From positions 1,674,001 through 1,738,000 of the forward strand of contig NZ_JBEPJZ010000001.1 in assembly GCF_040496035.1 (NCBI RefSeq): a DNA stretch of 64,000 nucleotides, written 5' to 3'. Below, piece after piece: positions 16,680 through 27,528 of the stretch. A program made the position numbers and the translations under genes. Positions within the stretch are counted from its first letter, which is position 1; each line of letters begins with the position of its first letter. A model generated the notes under the pieces. It did not search any database, was not told the origin of the DNA, and worked only from the letters and a program-made list of their open reading frames with translations. The stretch comes from Agromyces sp. SYSU T00194 (GTDB lineage: Bacteria; Actinomycetota; Actinomycetes; Actinomycetales; Microbacteriaceae).

Positions 16680-17608
16680 CGTTCTTCCTCCGTGGTGGCC
16701 GCAGCCGTGGCGGTTGCCGTGGCGGCGGTCGGGACGCTGCGGGTGCTCGGCGCGGTCGCCTCCGCATCGCCGATCACGAGCCGACGTCGCATGCGCGACG
16801 GCATCGTCGCCAGCCACACGATGAGGCCGGCGACGGCGACGGTCACCATGATCACGAGGATCAGCAGCACCGCCATGGCCGAGCCGAGCGCCCAGTTCTG
16901 CGCCGTCTGGAACTGGCTGGCCACGAGCTGGCCGACCATGTTGCCCTGGGCGCCGCCGAGCACGGTCGCCGTGATGTAGTCGCCCATCAGCGGGATGAAC
17001 ACCAGCAGCACGCCGGCGATGATGCCCGGTCGCGCGAGCGGCACCGTCACCGAGAGGAAGGTGCGGATGCGCCCGGCGCCGAGGTCCTTCGCGGCCTCGC
17101 GCATCGGGTCGCCGACGCGGTCGAACGCGACGAACAGCGGCAGGATCATCAGCGGCAGGTAGTTGTACACGACGCCGAGCAGCACGCCGCCGCGGGTGTA
17201 CAGCAGGTCGAGCCCGCCGAGCAGGCCCTGCGGTGCCAGCAGGATCTGCCAGCCGATGGTGCGGACCAGGAAGTTCGTCCAGAACGGCACCATCACCAGC
17301 GCGAGCAGCAGCCCGCGGCGGTTCGGCGGCGCCTTGACGGCCATCCAGTAGGCGACCGGCGCGCCGATCGCGAGGCACAGCAGGGTGCCGATCACGCCCA
17401 CCCAGAGGGTGTTCATGAAGGTGGCGAAGAACACCGGCGAGAACGCCTCGACGTACCGGTCGAACGACAGGACGTCGGTGGCGTGGGTGCCGAAGATGCC
17501 CGGCTTGTAGCCGAACGAGAAGTAGATCACCATCCCGACCGGGATGATGAAGAACGCGACCAGCCACGCCCATGCGGGCGTGGCCAGCGCGAACTTCGGA
17601 CTACGCAC
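16676..17608 (-). CDS. Polyamine-type ABC transporter permease (PotB-like)
   Basis: A 310-residue permease with about six helices and an EAA loop, EAAKDLGAGRIRTFLSVTVP. The GTG at 17608 is chosen as start: it overlaps the binding-protein gene by eight bases, and the protein then begins with a short cytoplasmic stretch before the first helix (WLVAFFIIPVGMVIYFSF). In-frame sequence further upstream is only the antisense-like Ser/Arg-rich shadow of the preceding gene. It forms the heteromeric channel with the PotC-like permease encoded immediately downstream. Confidence 0.85.
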   Translation of the reverse strand: MRSPKFALATPAWAWLVAFFIIPVGMVIYFSFGYKPGIFGTHATDVLSFDRYVEAFSPVFFATFMNTLWVGVIGTLLCLAIGAPVAYWMAVKAPPNRRGLLLALVMVPFWTNFLVRTIGWQILLAPQGLLGGLDLLYTRGGVLLGVVYNYLPLMILPLFVAFDRVGDPMREAAKDLGAGRIRTFLSVTVPLARPGIIAGVLLVFIPLMGDYITATVLGGAQGNMVGQLVASQFQTAQNWALGSAMAVLLILVIMVTVAVAGLIVWLATMPSRMRRRLVIGDAEATAPSTRSVPTAATATATAAATTEEER

Positions 17609-18785
17609 CAGCGGCGACCTTCGTCTTGTTCCAGATGTCGACGATCGTCTGCTGGGCCTCGTTGATGGTGGTCTCCTGCATCGTCGCGAGCTGGTCGGAC
17701 GTGAAGAAGATGAGCTCGGGGAGCTCGACGCCGTACTCCTCGGCCGCGGCCTCGATGCCCGCGCCACCGGTGTTGTAGCCGATGTAGTCGAGCTCGAGCA
17801 GCGAGTTCTCCGGGGTGAGCACGTAGTTGATGAACGCGTGCGCCGCCTCGGGGTGCGGGGCGCCGGCCGCGATGGCCCAGTTGTCCATCCAGATCTCGGT
17901 GGTCGGAGCGGGGAGGACCCACTTCCAGTTCTCCGGAGTCGACGACTCGAGGATGCCGAGGCGCGCGTCGCCGTTCCAGGTCTGGACGAGGGCGGCGGCG
18001 TTGGTCGGGATGATCGTGCCGCCGGGGTACGACTCGAAGGTCGAGATGTGCGGCGCGATGTTGTTGACCATGTAGTCCTCGGTCTCGGCGAGGAGCGCCT
18101 CGTCGGTCGTGGACTGCGACTCGCCCTTCGACCAGAGGTACGCGCCGGCGATCGCCACCGGGTCGTCGAGCATCGAGACGCTGCCGCTGGCCTCGTTCTG
18201 CGCGGCGTCGAGGAAGTCGGCCCACGTGGTGAGCTCGCGGTCGATGACCGTGGTGTCGTAGACGTAGCCCGTGGTGCCCCACGCCTTGCAGATCGAGTAC
18301 TCGTTCTCCGGGTCCCAGGCGAGGCCGAGGAACTCGGGGTCGACGTGCTCGATGTTCGGGATGAGGTCGAGGTTCAGCGGCGTGAACAGGCCGTTCTCGA
18401 TCATCTGCGGGATGAACGGGCCGGTCGGGACGATGATGTCGTAGCCCGAGGTGCCGTTCGCGGCGATGAGCTTCGAGACGAGCTCCTCGTTCGAGTTGTA
18501 CGAGTCGAGCGTGATCGTCGGGCCGAACTCGGTCGTGAACGTCTCGATCACGCCCGGGTCGTCGTAGTCGCCCCAGGTGTAGATCGAGAGCGAGTCCTCG
18601 AGCTCGCCGCCCGTGGCCTCGGGGGCCGAGGACGAGCTCGCACCGCCGGGCGTGCACGCGGCGAGGACGCCGGCGCCGCCGGCCGCTGCCGCGAAGCTGA
18701 GGAAGCGGCGACGGTTGAGGTTGCGCGCGATCGTGGGGACCTGGCTCGCCGGGGCGAGGATCTTGAGGGGCTCGTTGTCGGCCAT
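17601..18785 (-). CDS. Polyamine-type extracellular binding protein (PotD-like), Tat lipoprotein
   Basis: A 394-residue solute-binding protein of the PotD/PotF group. The N-terminus has a twin-arginine motif (NRRRFLSF) and then a lipobox ending LAAC, so it is probably exported folded and lipid-anchored. The mature protein starts its fold with LSIYTWGDYDDPGVIETF, characteristic of spermidine/putrescine binders, and keeps the aromatic/acidic pocket regions (YNSNEELVSKL, WDPENEYSICKAWGTTG, MDNWAIAAGAPHPEAAHAF). The exact ligand cannot be read. It sits between the ATPase and permease genes of the same importer. Confidence 0.86.
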   Translation of the reverse strand: MADNEPLKILAPASQVPTIARNLNRRRFLSFAAAAGGAGVLAACTPGGASSSSAPEATGGELEDSLSIYTWGDYDDPGVIETFTTEFGPTITLDSYNSNEELVSKLIAANGTSGYDIIVPTGPFIPQMIENGLFTPLNLDLIPNIEHVDPEFLGLAWDPENEYSICKAWGTTGYVYDTTVIDRELTTWADFLDAAQNEASGSVSMLDDPVAIAGAYLWSKGESQSTTDEALLAETEDYMVNNIAPHISTFESYPGGTIIPTNAAALVQTWNGDARLGILESSTPENWKWVLPAPTTEIWMDNWAIAAGAPHPEAAHAFINYVLTPENSLLELDYIGYNTGGAGIEAAAEEYGVELPELIFFTSDQLATMQETTINEAQQTIVDIWNKTKVAAGA

Positions 18786-18851
18786 GGGGGACTCCTGGTC
18801 GGTCGGGAACTTGCAGGGGGACGGGTGGTGCGGTGCGGGTCGGGGTCTGGC

Positions 18852-20033
18852 TCAGGTGGTCGGGAGCTCCACGTGGCCGCCGGCGTGGGCGGCCTCGTCG
18901 AGGGGGAACAGGTGCACGCTCGCCGGCGCCCAGCTGCACCAGACGGTGCTGCCGGTCGCGAGGCGCGGTGCCTCCGGGCTCGGGCGGCGGGCGATGATGC
19001 TCAGGTCGTGCCCGAGCTGCACGAGGTACTGCATCGTCTCGCCGAGGTGCGAGACGCCGATGAGCGTGCCCTCCACCGCGTTGGCGCCGGGCGAGGCGGG
19101 CGCGTCGGCCGAGACCGAGACGAACTCGGGGCGCACCGCGGCCTGCGCGGGCGCGCCGCCCGCGACCTGGTCGAACGAGCGGTCGCTGCGGATGACCCCG
19201 TGCGGGGTGTCGACCGCGTCGGCGTCGGCGGTGGCGGTGCCGGGGAAGAAGTTCTGCTGGCCGACGAACGCCGCCACGTACGCCGACGCGGGCGCGCCGT
19301 AGACGGTGTCGGCGTCGGCGAGCTGCTCGATGCGGCCGTCGCGCATGATCGCGATGCGGTCGCTCATCGACAGCGCCTCGCCCTGGTCGTGGGTGACGAA
19401 GACGAAGCTGATGCCGAGCTTCGACTGGAGGATCTTCAGCTCGAGCTGCATCTCCTCACGGAGCTGCCGGTCGAGCGCGCCGAGCGGTTCGTCGAGCAGG
19501 AGCACGCTCGGGCGGTTGACGAGCGCGCGGGCGAGCGCGATGCGCTGCTGCTGGCCGCCGGACAGCTGGGTCGGCTTGCGGTCGGCGAACTTGCGCATCT
19601 GCACCATGTCGAGCGCCTCGATCACGCGCTCGCGGATCTCCGACTTGGGGGTGCGGGTCTGCTGCATGCCGTAGGCGACGTTCTCGGCCACCGACATGTG
19701 CGGGAAGAGCGCGTACGCCTGGAACACCGTGTTGACGTGGCGCTTGTAGGGCGGCACGCCGAGCACCGATGCGCCGGAGATGCGGATGTCACCGGCATCC
19801 GGCTGCTCGAACCCGGCGATCATGCGGAGGGTCGTGGTCTTGCCGCAGCCCGAGGGGCCGAGCAGCGAGATGAACTCGCCCGCCTCGACGCGCAGGCTCA
19901 GGTCGTCGACGGCCGTGTTGTGGCCGTACAGCTTGGTCACGCGGTCGATGACGACCGTGCCCGTGGCATCCGTGCCGCTCTCGTCGGGCCGGGACGCAGG
20001 CGCGGCCTGCTCCGACGTCTCTGCCACTGTCAC
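18852..20033 (-). CDS. Polyamine-type ABC transporter ATP-binding protein (PotA-like)
   Basis: A 393-residue ATPase. Walker A is GPSGCGKTT, the signature is LSGGQQQR, Walker B is [12 protein letters not shown], and the switch histidine is in [13 protein letters not shown]-terminal TOBE-like domain (residues about 290-385) is typical of the PotA/MalK group and may mediate regulation. The GTG start at 20033 has an AAGGAGGA ribosome-binding site. It is the first gene of the operon ATPase, binding protein, PotB, PotC, amidohydrolase, and is divergent from the isocitrate lyase gene across a 512-bp control region. Confidence 0.88.
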   Translation of the reverse strand: MTVAETSEQAAPASRPDESGTDATGTVVIDRVTKLYGHNTAVDDLSLRVEAGEFISLLGPSGCGKTTTLRMIAGFEQPDAGDIRISGASVLGVPPYKRHVNTVFQAYALFPHMSVAENVAYGMQQTRTPKSEIRERVIEALDMVQMRKFADRKPTQLSGGQQQRIALARALVNRPSVLLLDEPLGALDRQLREEMQLELKILQSKLGISFVFVTHDQGEALSMSDRIAIMRDGRIEQLADADTVYGAPASAYVAAFVGQQNFFPGTATADADAVDTPHGVIRSDRSFDQVAGGAPAQAAVRPEFVSVSADAPASPGANAVEGTLIGVSHLGETMQYLVQLGHDLSIIARRPSPEAPRLATGSTVWCSWAPASVHLFPLDEAAHAGGHVELPTT

Positions 20034-20545
20034 GTGGGGGGTCCTCCTTGCATACCGCCACCCCTGCTGGGGTGTACCGGGTATTCAATGTCACGCCCGG
20101 CGACCGGGCAATCGCCCGCGGGGCGAATGCGACACATCATCCCACCGGGATGCCGCGTCGGACGAACCGTCCGGAAGAGCTTTACCGAGGTGTTACACAA
20201 CGCTGCGGTTTCGGTAGTCGAATCGCGCTAGGGCAGTCGAGTTCGTCTGTGTATGCCCCTGCGGGCGACGGATGCAGCGGTGGATCGCGGGAACGGCGAC
20301 GGCAGACAGAGTGGCGCGGGTCGTGCGCGCCGTGGGTCCTCCATGGCCCCCGATGCCCTGCGGGGCCGTCTCCGCCGCACGAGATCGATGCGAAACGGGA
20401 ATCTTCCGCCGCGCGGAAGAACGCACGGATTTCTGTCGGGGATTCTCGGACGGGCGGTTGCGCGGGCCCGCATCGTGGATGGCACGCAACGAACTTCGCG
20501 GCATCCGGCACCCGCCCGACACCGCCGTCACCGATGGAGGAGACC
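20034..20545. other. 512-bp gene-free control region between the importer operon and aceA
   Basis: No convincing coding sequence is seen. The left end holds the ribosome-binding site of the PotA-like gene and a perfect hairpin, CACCCC-TGCT-GGGGTG at 20059-20074, in its 5' leader. The right end holds the GGAGGAGA ribosome-binding site of aceA. A perfect dyad at 20402-20420 is listed separately. The length suggests two separately regulated divergent promoters and a long aceA leader. Confidence 0.6.
20402..20420. promoter_or_regulatory. Perfect inverted repeat upstream of aceA
   Basis: TCTTCCGC at 20402-20409, CGC spacer, GCGGAAGA at 20413-20420. The dyad is centred 135 bases before the aceA start. 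Its arms resemble the TCTTCTGCG arm of the dyad in front of the RamB-type regulator gene, so it is a candidate RamB or other acetate-response operator. Confidence 0.45.
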
Positions 20546-21880
20546 ATGACCACCGCACCCCAGGCCGGCCGACCCGGCGACCAGACGCAGACCGCCGACG
20601 AGCTCCGCCTCGAGTGGGACGCCGACCCCCGCTGGGAGGGCGTCCGCCGCGACTACACCGCCGAGGACGTCGTGTCGCTCCGCGGCCCGGTGCGCGAGGA
20701 GCGCACGCTCGCGCGCCGCGGCGCCGAGCGGCTGTGGGACGACATCCAGCAGAACACCGGCAACGCGTTCTCGCGCATGGAGGACCCGCAGTGGTCGGCG
20801 GCGCTCGGCGCGCTCACCGGCAACCAGGCCGTGCAGCAGGTGCGGGCCGGCCTCAAGGCCATCTACCTCTCGGGCTGGCAGGTCGCGGCCGACGCGAACC
20901 TGTCGGGCCAGACCTACCCCGACCAGTCGCTCTACCCCGCGAACTCGGTGCCGGCGGTCGTGCGCCGCATCAACAACGCGCTGCTGCGCGCCGGGCAGAT
21001 CGAGGACGACGGCCGCGACTGGATGGCGCCGATCGTCGCCGACGCGGAGGCCGGCTTCGGCGGACCGCTGAACGCCTACGAGCTCATGCAGGGCATGATC
21101 GAGGCCGGCGCCGCGGGCGTGCACTGGGAGGACCAGCTCGCCAGCGAGAAGAAGTGCGGGCACATGGGCGGCAAGGTGCTCATCCCCACCTCGCAGCACA
21201 TCCGCACCCTGAACGCCGCGCGCCTGGCGGCCGACGTCTCGGGCGTGCCGTCGATCATCATCGCCCGCACCGACGCGCTCGCCGCGACGCTGCTGACCAG
21301 CGACCACGACGAGCGGGACGCGCGGTTCGTGACCGGCGAGCGCACGGCCGAGGGCTTCTACGAGGTGCAGAACGGCATCGAGCCGGTCATCGCCCGTGGC
21401 CTCGCCTACGCCGAGTACGCGGACATGCTCTGGGTCGAGTCGGCCGAGCCCGACCTCGACCTGGCGCGCCGGTTCGCCGAGGCCGTGCACGCGAAGTTCC
21501 CGGGCAAGCGCCTCAGCTACAACTGCTCGCCGAGCTTCAACTGGAAGAGCCACCTCGACGACGACCAGATCGCGAAGTTCCAGCGCGAGCTCGCGTCGAT
21601 GGGGTACGCCTTCCAGTTCATCACCCTCGCGGGCTTCCACGCCCTCAACCACTCCATGTTCACGCTCGCCAAGGACTACGGCGAGCGGCACATGAGCGCC
21701 TACGTCGAGCTCCAGGAGGCGGAATTCGCCTCGGAGGCGGACGGCTACACGGCCACGCGCCACCAGCGCGAGGTCGGGACCGGCTACTTCGACCGCATCG
21801 CGACCGCGCTGAACCCCTCCAGCGCCACCCTGGCCCTCGTCGGATCGACCGAGGAAGCGCAGTTCACCGGCAGCCACTAG
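20546..21880 (+). CDS. aceA: Isocitrate lyase
   Basis: A 444-residue isocitrate lyase, the first enzyme of the glyoxylate bypass, splitting isocitrate into glyoxylate and succinate in the cytoplasm. The catalytic signature KKCGHMGGK places the active-site cysteine at residue 204, preceded by the magnesium and substrate region [13 protein letters not shown]. The length is normal for the short bacterial form. The ATG at 20546 follows a GGAGGAGA ribosome-binding site at the right distance; longer in-frame starts have no family similarity. Malate synthase follows after 30 bases, so the two form the bypass operon, and the RamB-type regulator 10 kb away is a likely controller. Confidence 0.97.
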   Translation: MTTAPQAGRPGDQTQTADELRLEWDADPRWEGVRRDYTAEDVVSLRGPVREERTLARRGAERLWDDIQQNTGNAFSRMEDPQWSAALGALTGNQAVQQVRAGLKAIYLSGWQVAADANLSGQTYPDQSLYPANSVPAVVRRINNALLRAGQIEDDGRDWMAPIVADAEAGFGGPLNAYELMQGMIEAGAAGVHWEDQLASEKKCGHMGGKVLIPTSQHIRTLNAARLAADVSGVPSIIIARTDALAATLLTSDHDERDARFVTGERTAEGFYEVQNGIEPVIARGLAYAEYADMLWVESAEPDLDLARRFAEAVHAKFPGKRLSYNCSPSFNWKSHLDDDQIAKFQRELASMGYAFQFITLAGFHALNHSMFTLAKDYGERHMSAYVELQEAEFASEADGYTATRHQREVGTGYFDRIATALNPSSATLALVGSTEEAQFTGSH

Positions 21881-21910
21881 GCACCGGTCACCACTCGAGG
21901 AGAAGAGACC

Positions 21911-23629
<1,719 letters not shown>

Positions 23630-23644
23630 CAGGGGAGCGCAGCG

Positions 23645-23678
23645 GCGGGCCCGCCGTCCGGGAGGGAGGCGGGCCCGC
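23645..23678. terminator. GC-rich hairpin between aceB and the convergent DUF389 gene
   Basis: GCGGGCCCGCC at 23645-23655 pairs with GGCGGGCCCGC at 23668-23678 across a 12-base loop. Each arm contains a self-complementary GCGGGCCCGC core, so alternative folds are possible. No T-tract follows. It lies 15 bases after the aceB stop, in the gap between convergent genes. Confidence 0.6.
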
Positions 23679-23764
23679 TCGTGCGTGCACGATCAGGGGA
23701 GCGAGTCGGATTCGCCGTCGGATCGGCAGCATCCGTCGCCGACCCGTCGCGGCGCACGTGCCGA

Positions 23765-25417
23765 TCAGCCGGCCGGGATCACCGTCACCTCGACCGGCAC
23801 CACGGTCAGCGTGAGGCCGATCGAGCCGGTGAAGTCGTCCTGGATCGCATCGTGCAGGTCGGATGCATCGGGGGCGTCGCCCGAACCGGTGATCGTGACC
23901 GAGACGTCCGTGCCCGAGACCGACACGTCGGTGACCTCGAAACCGCTGTCGTCGCCGAGCCACACCTCGACCGTGGCCTGCACGTCGCGCTCGCGGTTCT
24001 GGGTCTGCAGCAGGCCCTCCGACGTGAGCATCAGCGGCAGCAGGATGATGCCGGCGAGGATCACGAACGGCGCGACCGTCTGGAGGATCTGCCCGGGGCG
24101 GTTGCGCAGGGCGTAGGGACGCGCCCACCCGGTGATCACGAACACGCCCGCCGCGGCGAGCACGATCGCGACGAAGTTGGTGAGGAACAGCAGTGCGGCG
24201 CCGCCCGCGTCGTCGAGGCGTCCGCCGTTCAGGCTCACCCCGACGACGGCAAGCGGCGGCACGAGCGCGACGGCGATCGCCACGCCCGCGATGCCGGCGG
24301 CGACGCGGGAGTTCACGGTAGCGAAGGCGCCCGCGGCGCCGGCGGCGAGCGCGATCATCATGTCGACCGTGTTCGGCGAGACCCGCGACACGATCTGCGA
24401 GTTGGTCGCGAACGAGACGGCCACCGGTGCCCACGCGGTGATGCCGTAGGCCAGCACGACCGACACGATCGCGCCCGAGGTCACGAGCGTCGCCGACTGG
24501 AACGCCCGCCGCGACCACCCGTTGACGAGCGCCCCCGCGAGTCCGAGGATCGGCGTCATCAGCGGCGCGACGAGCATGGCGCCGATGACCACGGCCGTGG
24601 AGTCCTGCAGCACCGCGAAAGTCGCGATCGCGACCGAGAGCACCAGCATGACCCACCAGGTGCCGAGCTTGGTCAGGCGCTCCGGACGCTCGAAGTAGAG
24701 GCCGGCCGCCTGCTCCGCGCGCGTCCTGCGGCCGACGTCCGACCCCTCGATCCAGTCCCAGAGCACGTCGGGGATCGAGGCGGTCGCCGGGTCGAGGCCC
24801 GTTCCGCGCGCCGCACGGCGGATGCTCCAGGAGATGAGGACGAACCCGACGACGAGGGAGGCGGCCGCGGCCGCGACGATCACCGTCGTGGTCAGCGACG
24901 CGGGCACCATGAACGCCAGCACGCCGCCCACGACCGCGATCGATCCGCCCGCCACCCGCGGGAGCGGACTCCGCTCCTTGCGCTTCACGAGCGCGCCGAT
25001 CACGGCGACCAGCCCGCGGATGCCGACGTACACCCCCAGGATCACCACGATGAGCGGCAGCGAGACCTCGCCGGCCCCCGCGATCGCGAGCAGCACCATG
25101 AGCACCGCCAGGCCGAGCGCGGCGAGCCCGCGGGGCGCCGCGAGCCAGCGGTTGACGCGCCGTGCGAACCAGCGCGCGCCGGCCACCGCGTAGACGAGGT
25201 CGGCGAGGCCGCTGAGCACGAGCACGGCGATGACGAGGACGGTCGCGACGGTCGTGGTGATGTCGGGCAGCAGCAGCACCACGAGGCCGGCGAACACGCA
25301 GGCGAGCCCGCGGAGCGCGACGGTGTTCGACAGCGCGGCCGCCATCGACCTGAGCTGGTCGCGGAGCCGGTCGTTCGCGCTCGGATTGACCCAGTCGGTC
25401 CTGTCGTCGACCTCCAC
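23765..25417 (-). CDS. HdeD-like/DUF389 fusion membrane protein
   Basis: A 550-residue integral membrane protein that joins two families. Residues about 30-205 contain six helices resembling HdeD/DUF308 proteins (LACVFAGLVVLLLPDITTTVATVL). Residues about 245-470 are a DUF389 (TIGR00341-type) unit with the signature VVIGAMLVAPLMTPILGLAGALV and NSRVAAGIAGVAIAVALVPPL. A soluble C-terminal tail of about 75 residues follows. DUF389 proteins are uncharacterised; HdeD-like proteins are linked to stress. The ATG at 25417 has an AGGAGGGG ribosome-binding site. It appears to be transcribed alone. Confidence 0.8.
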   Translation of the reverse strand: MEVDDRTDWVNPSANDRLRDQLRSMAAALSNTVALRGLACVFAGLVVLLLPDITTTVATVLVIAVLVLSGLADLVYAVAGARWFARRVNRWLAAPRGLAALGLAVLMVLLAIAGAGEVSLPLIVVILGVYVGIRGLVAVIGALVKRKERSPLPRVAGGSIAVVGGVLAFMVPASLTTTVIVAAAAASLVVGFVLISWSIRRAARGTGLDPATASIPDVLWDWIEGSDVGRRTRAEQAAGLYFERPERLTKLGTWWVMLVLSVAIATFAVLQDSTAVVIGAMLVAPLMTPILGLAGALVNGWSRRAFQSATLVTSGAIVSVVLAYGITAWAPVAVSFATNSQIVSRVSPNTVDMMIALAAGAAGAFATVNSRVAAGIAGVAIAVALVPPLAVVGVSLNGGRLDDAGGAALLFLTNFVAIVLAAAGVFVITGWARPYALRNRPGQILQTVAPFVILAGIILLPLMLTSEGLLQTQNRERDVQATVEVWLGDDSGFEVTDVSVSGTDVSVTITGSGDAPDASDLHDAIQDDFTGSIGLTLTVVPVEVTVIPAG

Positions 25418-25535
25418 GTGCCCGCCCCTCCTGAGAAGCCTGTCGCCGTGCGCTCAGCATAGGGCGGGCGGATGCCCCGCAGGGGCGACTCGCACACCCG
25501 GGGCCGCCCGGCGTGCGGGGCGCGGGGCGGAATCG

Positions 25536-27401
25536 TCAGAGCAGGCGGTCGACGTGCAGGTCGCCGCTCGCGGCGCGGTACGCGAGCATGCCCTCGCCGT
25601 CCTCGAACTGGTTCGTCAGGAACGTCGGCAGGAAGTGCGACCAGCCGGGTGCGAAGGACATCTCCGTCGCCTGCGTGATCTCGTCGTCCGCGAGGTGGTG
25701 GAACGTCGCGGCCCCGCTGGTGGGGCGGTAGACGAGCATGCGCCCGCGTCGATGCTCGGCGAACTGCGAGGTCGGGTACGCCATCGCGCGCACCGACCCC
25801 GTGTCCCACGTCTCCTCGTGGATCGTGCGCGGGCGCTCGGCCGGGTCCTCGATCGCATCGAGGTGCACCACCCCGGTGTCGCCGCGGTGCAGGAACAGCC
25901 TCCAGCGGTCCATGCCCAGCTGGTACGGCTCGATCGTGGTCCATCCCGGCGACCACGAACCGTCCCATCGATTGCGGCTGCCGCCGCCGTCGGACAACGC
26001 GTCGATCCGCACCTGGCCGGTCTGCGCGTCGTACACGAGCAGGTGGTCGCGGTTCCAGCCACGGCTGCCCAGTGCGACCACGCGGGTCCAGCCCGCCTGC
26101 CAGGCGGCGGTGCCCCGGTGGTCGATGCCCGTGCCGTCGCGGTGGAGGGTGGAGAAGCGCGCGGCCCCGGTGTCGGCGTGGTAGGCCAGCAGGTAGCGAT
26201 CGAGCCCGAGGTCGTAGCCGGCCACGTGCGTCCAGTCCCCGAAGTCGAATGCGGCCGTCTCGGTGAGCTCCCGGCCCTCGAGTCGATGCACGGCCAGGCG
26301 TCCGGTCTGCCGCGAGTAGGCGCTCACGAGCGTCGGCTCACCCAGCACCGTGGTGGCGACGACGTGGGTGATCAGGGTGGGCCAGCTCGTCTCGCGCAGG
26401 ATGTGCAGGGGGACGCGCGGGATGTGGTCGCGCAGCTGGAGGTGCGACCGGCTCGTGCCGAGCGCCCAGTGGATGCGGTCGCGCTGGTCCTCGGTGTACC
26501 CCTTCGGCGTGAGGGAGTTGCGGAAGTAGTAGCTCATGACATTGTGCCGATCCGGGCTGAGCACCAGAGACTGGTGCCCGGCCGAGTCGAGCGGGATCTC
26601 GACACTGTCGTCGTCGTCGGCGTGGCCGAGGGCGGTCATCAGCTGGGGTCCCGGGTCGGCGGGCGTGTCGAGCAGGGCGGGCCCCGGGTCGGCGAGCGTG
26701 GTCCTGCGGTCGTAGTCGAGGGCCTGCCATGCGGTCGAGAGGGGGTTCCCGGCGGCGACCCACGCGGCGACGACCCCGCGCAACCGCGGGATGAGGATGT
26801 CGGCCACCGCCTGTCGCGCGGCGGCATCCAGGTCCCAGTGGGCGGGCAACGACCCCTTCTCGTCCTCGGTCAGGGTGACCTCGCTCCCGGCGGTGTGGGG
26901 CAGGTGCAGGAAGTGCCCGACCTCGTGGGCGAACAGGTTCGGTTCCGACAGGCCGTGCGGGAAGGCCACGAACTCGTGCTCGGCACCCGAGAACGCCCCC
27001 TGCCACGGCGCGAGCGACCAGGCGCCGGGCCCGCCCGCGAGGCGCGTGCCGGACCGGAAGAAGACGACGAGCCGGCCCCGCCGACGGGCGGCGTAGTCGC
27101 TGCGCGCGGTGTCGTGACGGACCGCCCAGGCCTCCTGGTCGGCCACCGGGAACGGACGGTCCTGACGAGTGAAGTCCACCCTCAGGCGAGGCGGGATCGT
27201 CCAATCCTGATTGAGCAGCGTCGACTCGCGTCGCACCACGTCGAGTGCGCCGTTGCACCGGAACCGGATGCCCGCGGAGCCGGCGTACGGGTCGGTCCGC
27301 TCGAAGAACTGCGCGATGTCGGCGTCGGCGAGGGCGTGCGCGCCGCCGTGCGCGCCGTCGTCGTCGGCGCAGAGCACCGCGAGGACTCGGATCGTGATCA
27401 T
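25536..27401 (-). CDS. M43-like metzincin protease with C-terminal repeat domain
   Basis: A 621-residue protein. The N-terminal domain carries a zinc protease motif, HEVGHFLHLPH at residues 159-169 (ligands His159, His163, His169; catalytic Glu160), and about 130 residues later a Met-turn, NVMSY followed by YTEDQRDRI. That pairing resembles pappalysin/cytophagalysin (M43) metzincins, although the usual glycine of HExxHxxGxxH is His166. From about residue 345 to the end there are five or six related 45-50-residue segments (e.g. LGSRGWNRDHLLVYDAQTG, LGMDRWRLFLHRGDTG), probably a beta-propeller or lectin-like repeat. No signal peptide is visible, which is odd for this class. It is monocistronic and its substrate is unknown. 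Confidence 0.7.
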   Translation of the reverse strand: MITIRVLAVLCADDDGAHGGAHALADADIAQFFERTDPYAGSAGIRFRCNGALDVVRRESTLLNQDWTIPPRLRVDFTRQDRPFPVADQEAWAVRHDTARSDYAARRRGRLVVFFRSGTRLAGGPGAWSLAPWQGAFSGAEHEFVAFPHGLSEPNLFAHEVGHFLHLPHTAGSEVTLTEDEKGSLPAHWDLDAAARQAVADILIPRLRGVVAAWVAAGNPLSTAWQALDYDRRTTLADPGPALLDTPADPGPQLMTALGHADDDDSVEIPLDSAGHQSLVLSPDRHNVMSYYFRNSLTPKGYTEDQRDRIHWALGTSRSHLQLRDHIPRVPLHILRETSWPTLITHVVATTVLGEPTLVSAYSRQTGRLAVHRLEGRELTETAAFDFGDWTHVAGYDLGLDRYLLAYHADTGAARFSTLHRDGTGIDHRGTAAWQAGWTRVVALGSRGWNRDHLLVYDAQTGQVRIDALSDGGGSRNRWDGSWSPGWTTIEPYQLGMDRWRLFLHRGDTGVVHLDAIEDPAERPRTIHEETWDTGSVRAMAYPTSQFAEHRRGRMLVYRPTSGAATFHHLADDEITQATEMSFAPGWSHFLPTFLTNQFEDGEGMLAYRAASGDLHVDRLL

Positions 27402-27528
27402 GCTCCGACGCTAGGGAGCCCGGGCATCTGCCGGCACCGGGCAGGCCCCAACCCCGCCGGGGGCTGTCCCGGGCCGGGATGGCAGACTGGCCCCGCCGGA
27501 GTACCGGTGCAGGTCCGGAGGGAGCGAC

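Noticed and set aside
11899-16767. A 1622-codon open frame on the minus strand across several genes
   Set aside because: It is an antisense or shifted-frame artefact of high GC content. Its product is a low-complexity Arg/Pro/His-rich string, while the other frames hold clear domain proteins.
20048-20545. N-terminal extension of isocitrate lyase, or small genes, in the 512-bp gap
   Set aside because: The in-frame extension has no family similarity and would bypass a perfect ribosome-binding site at 20536. Short frames in the gap lack ribosome-binding sites and conserved features.
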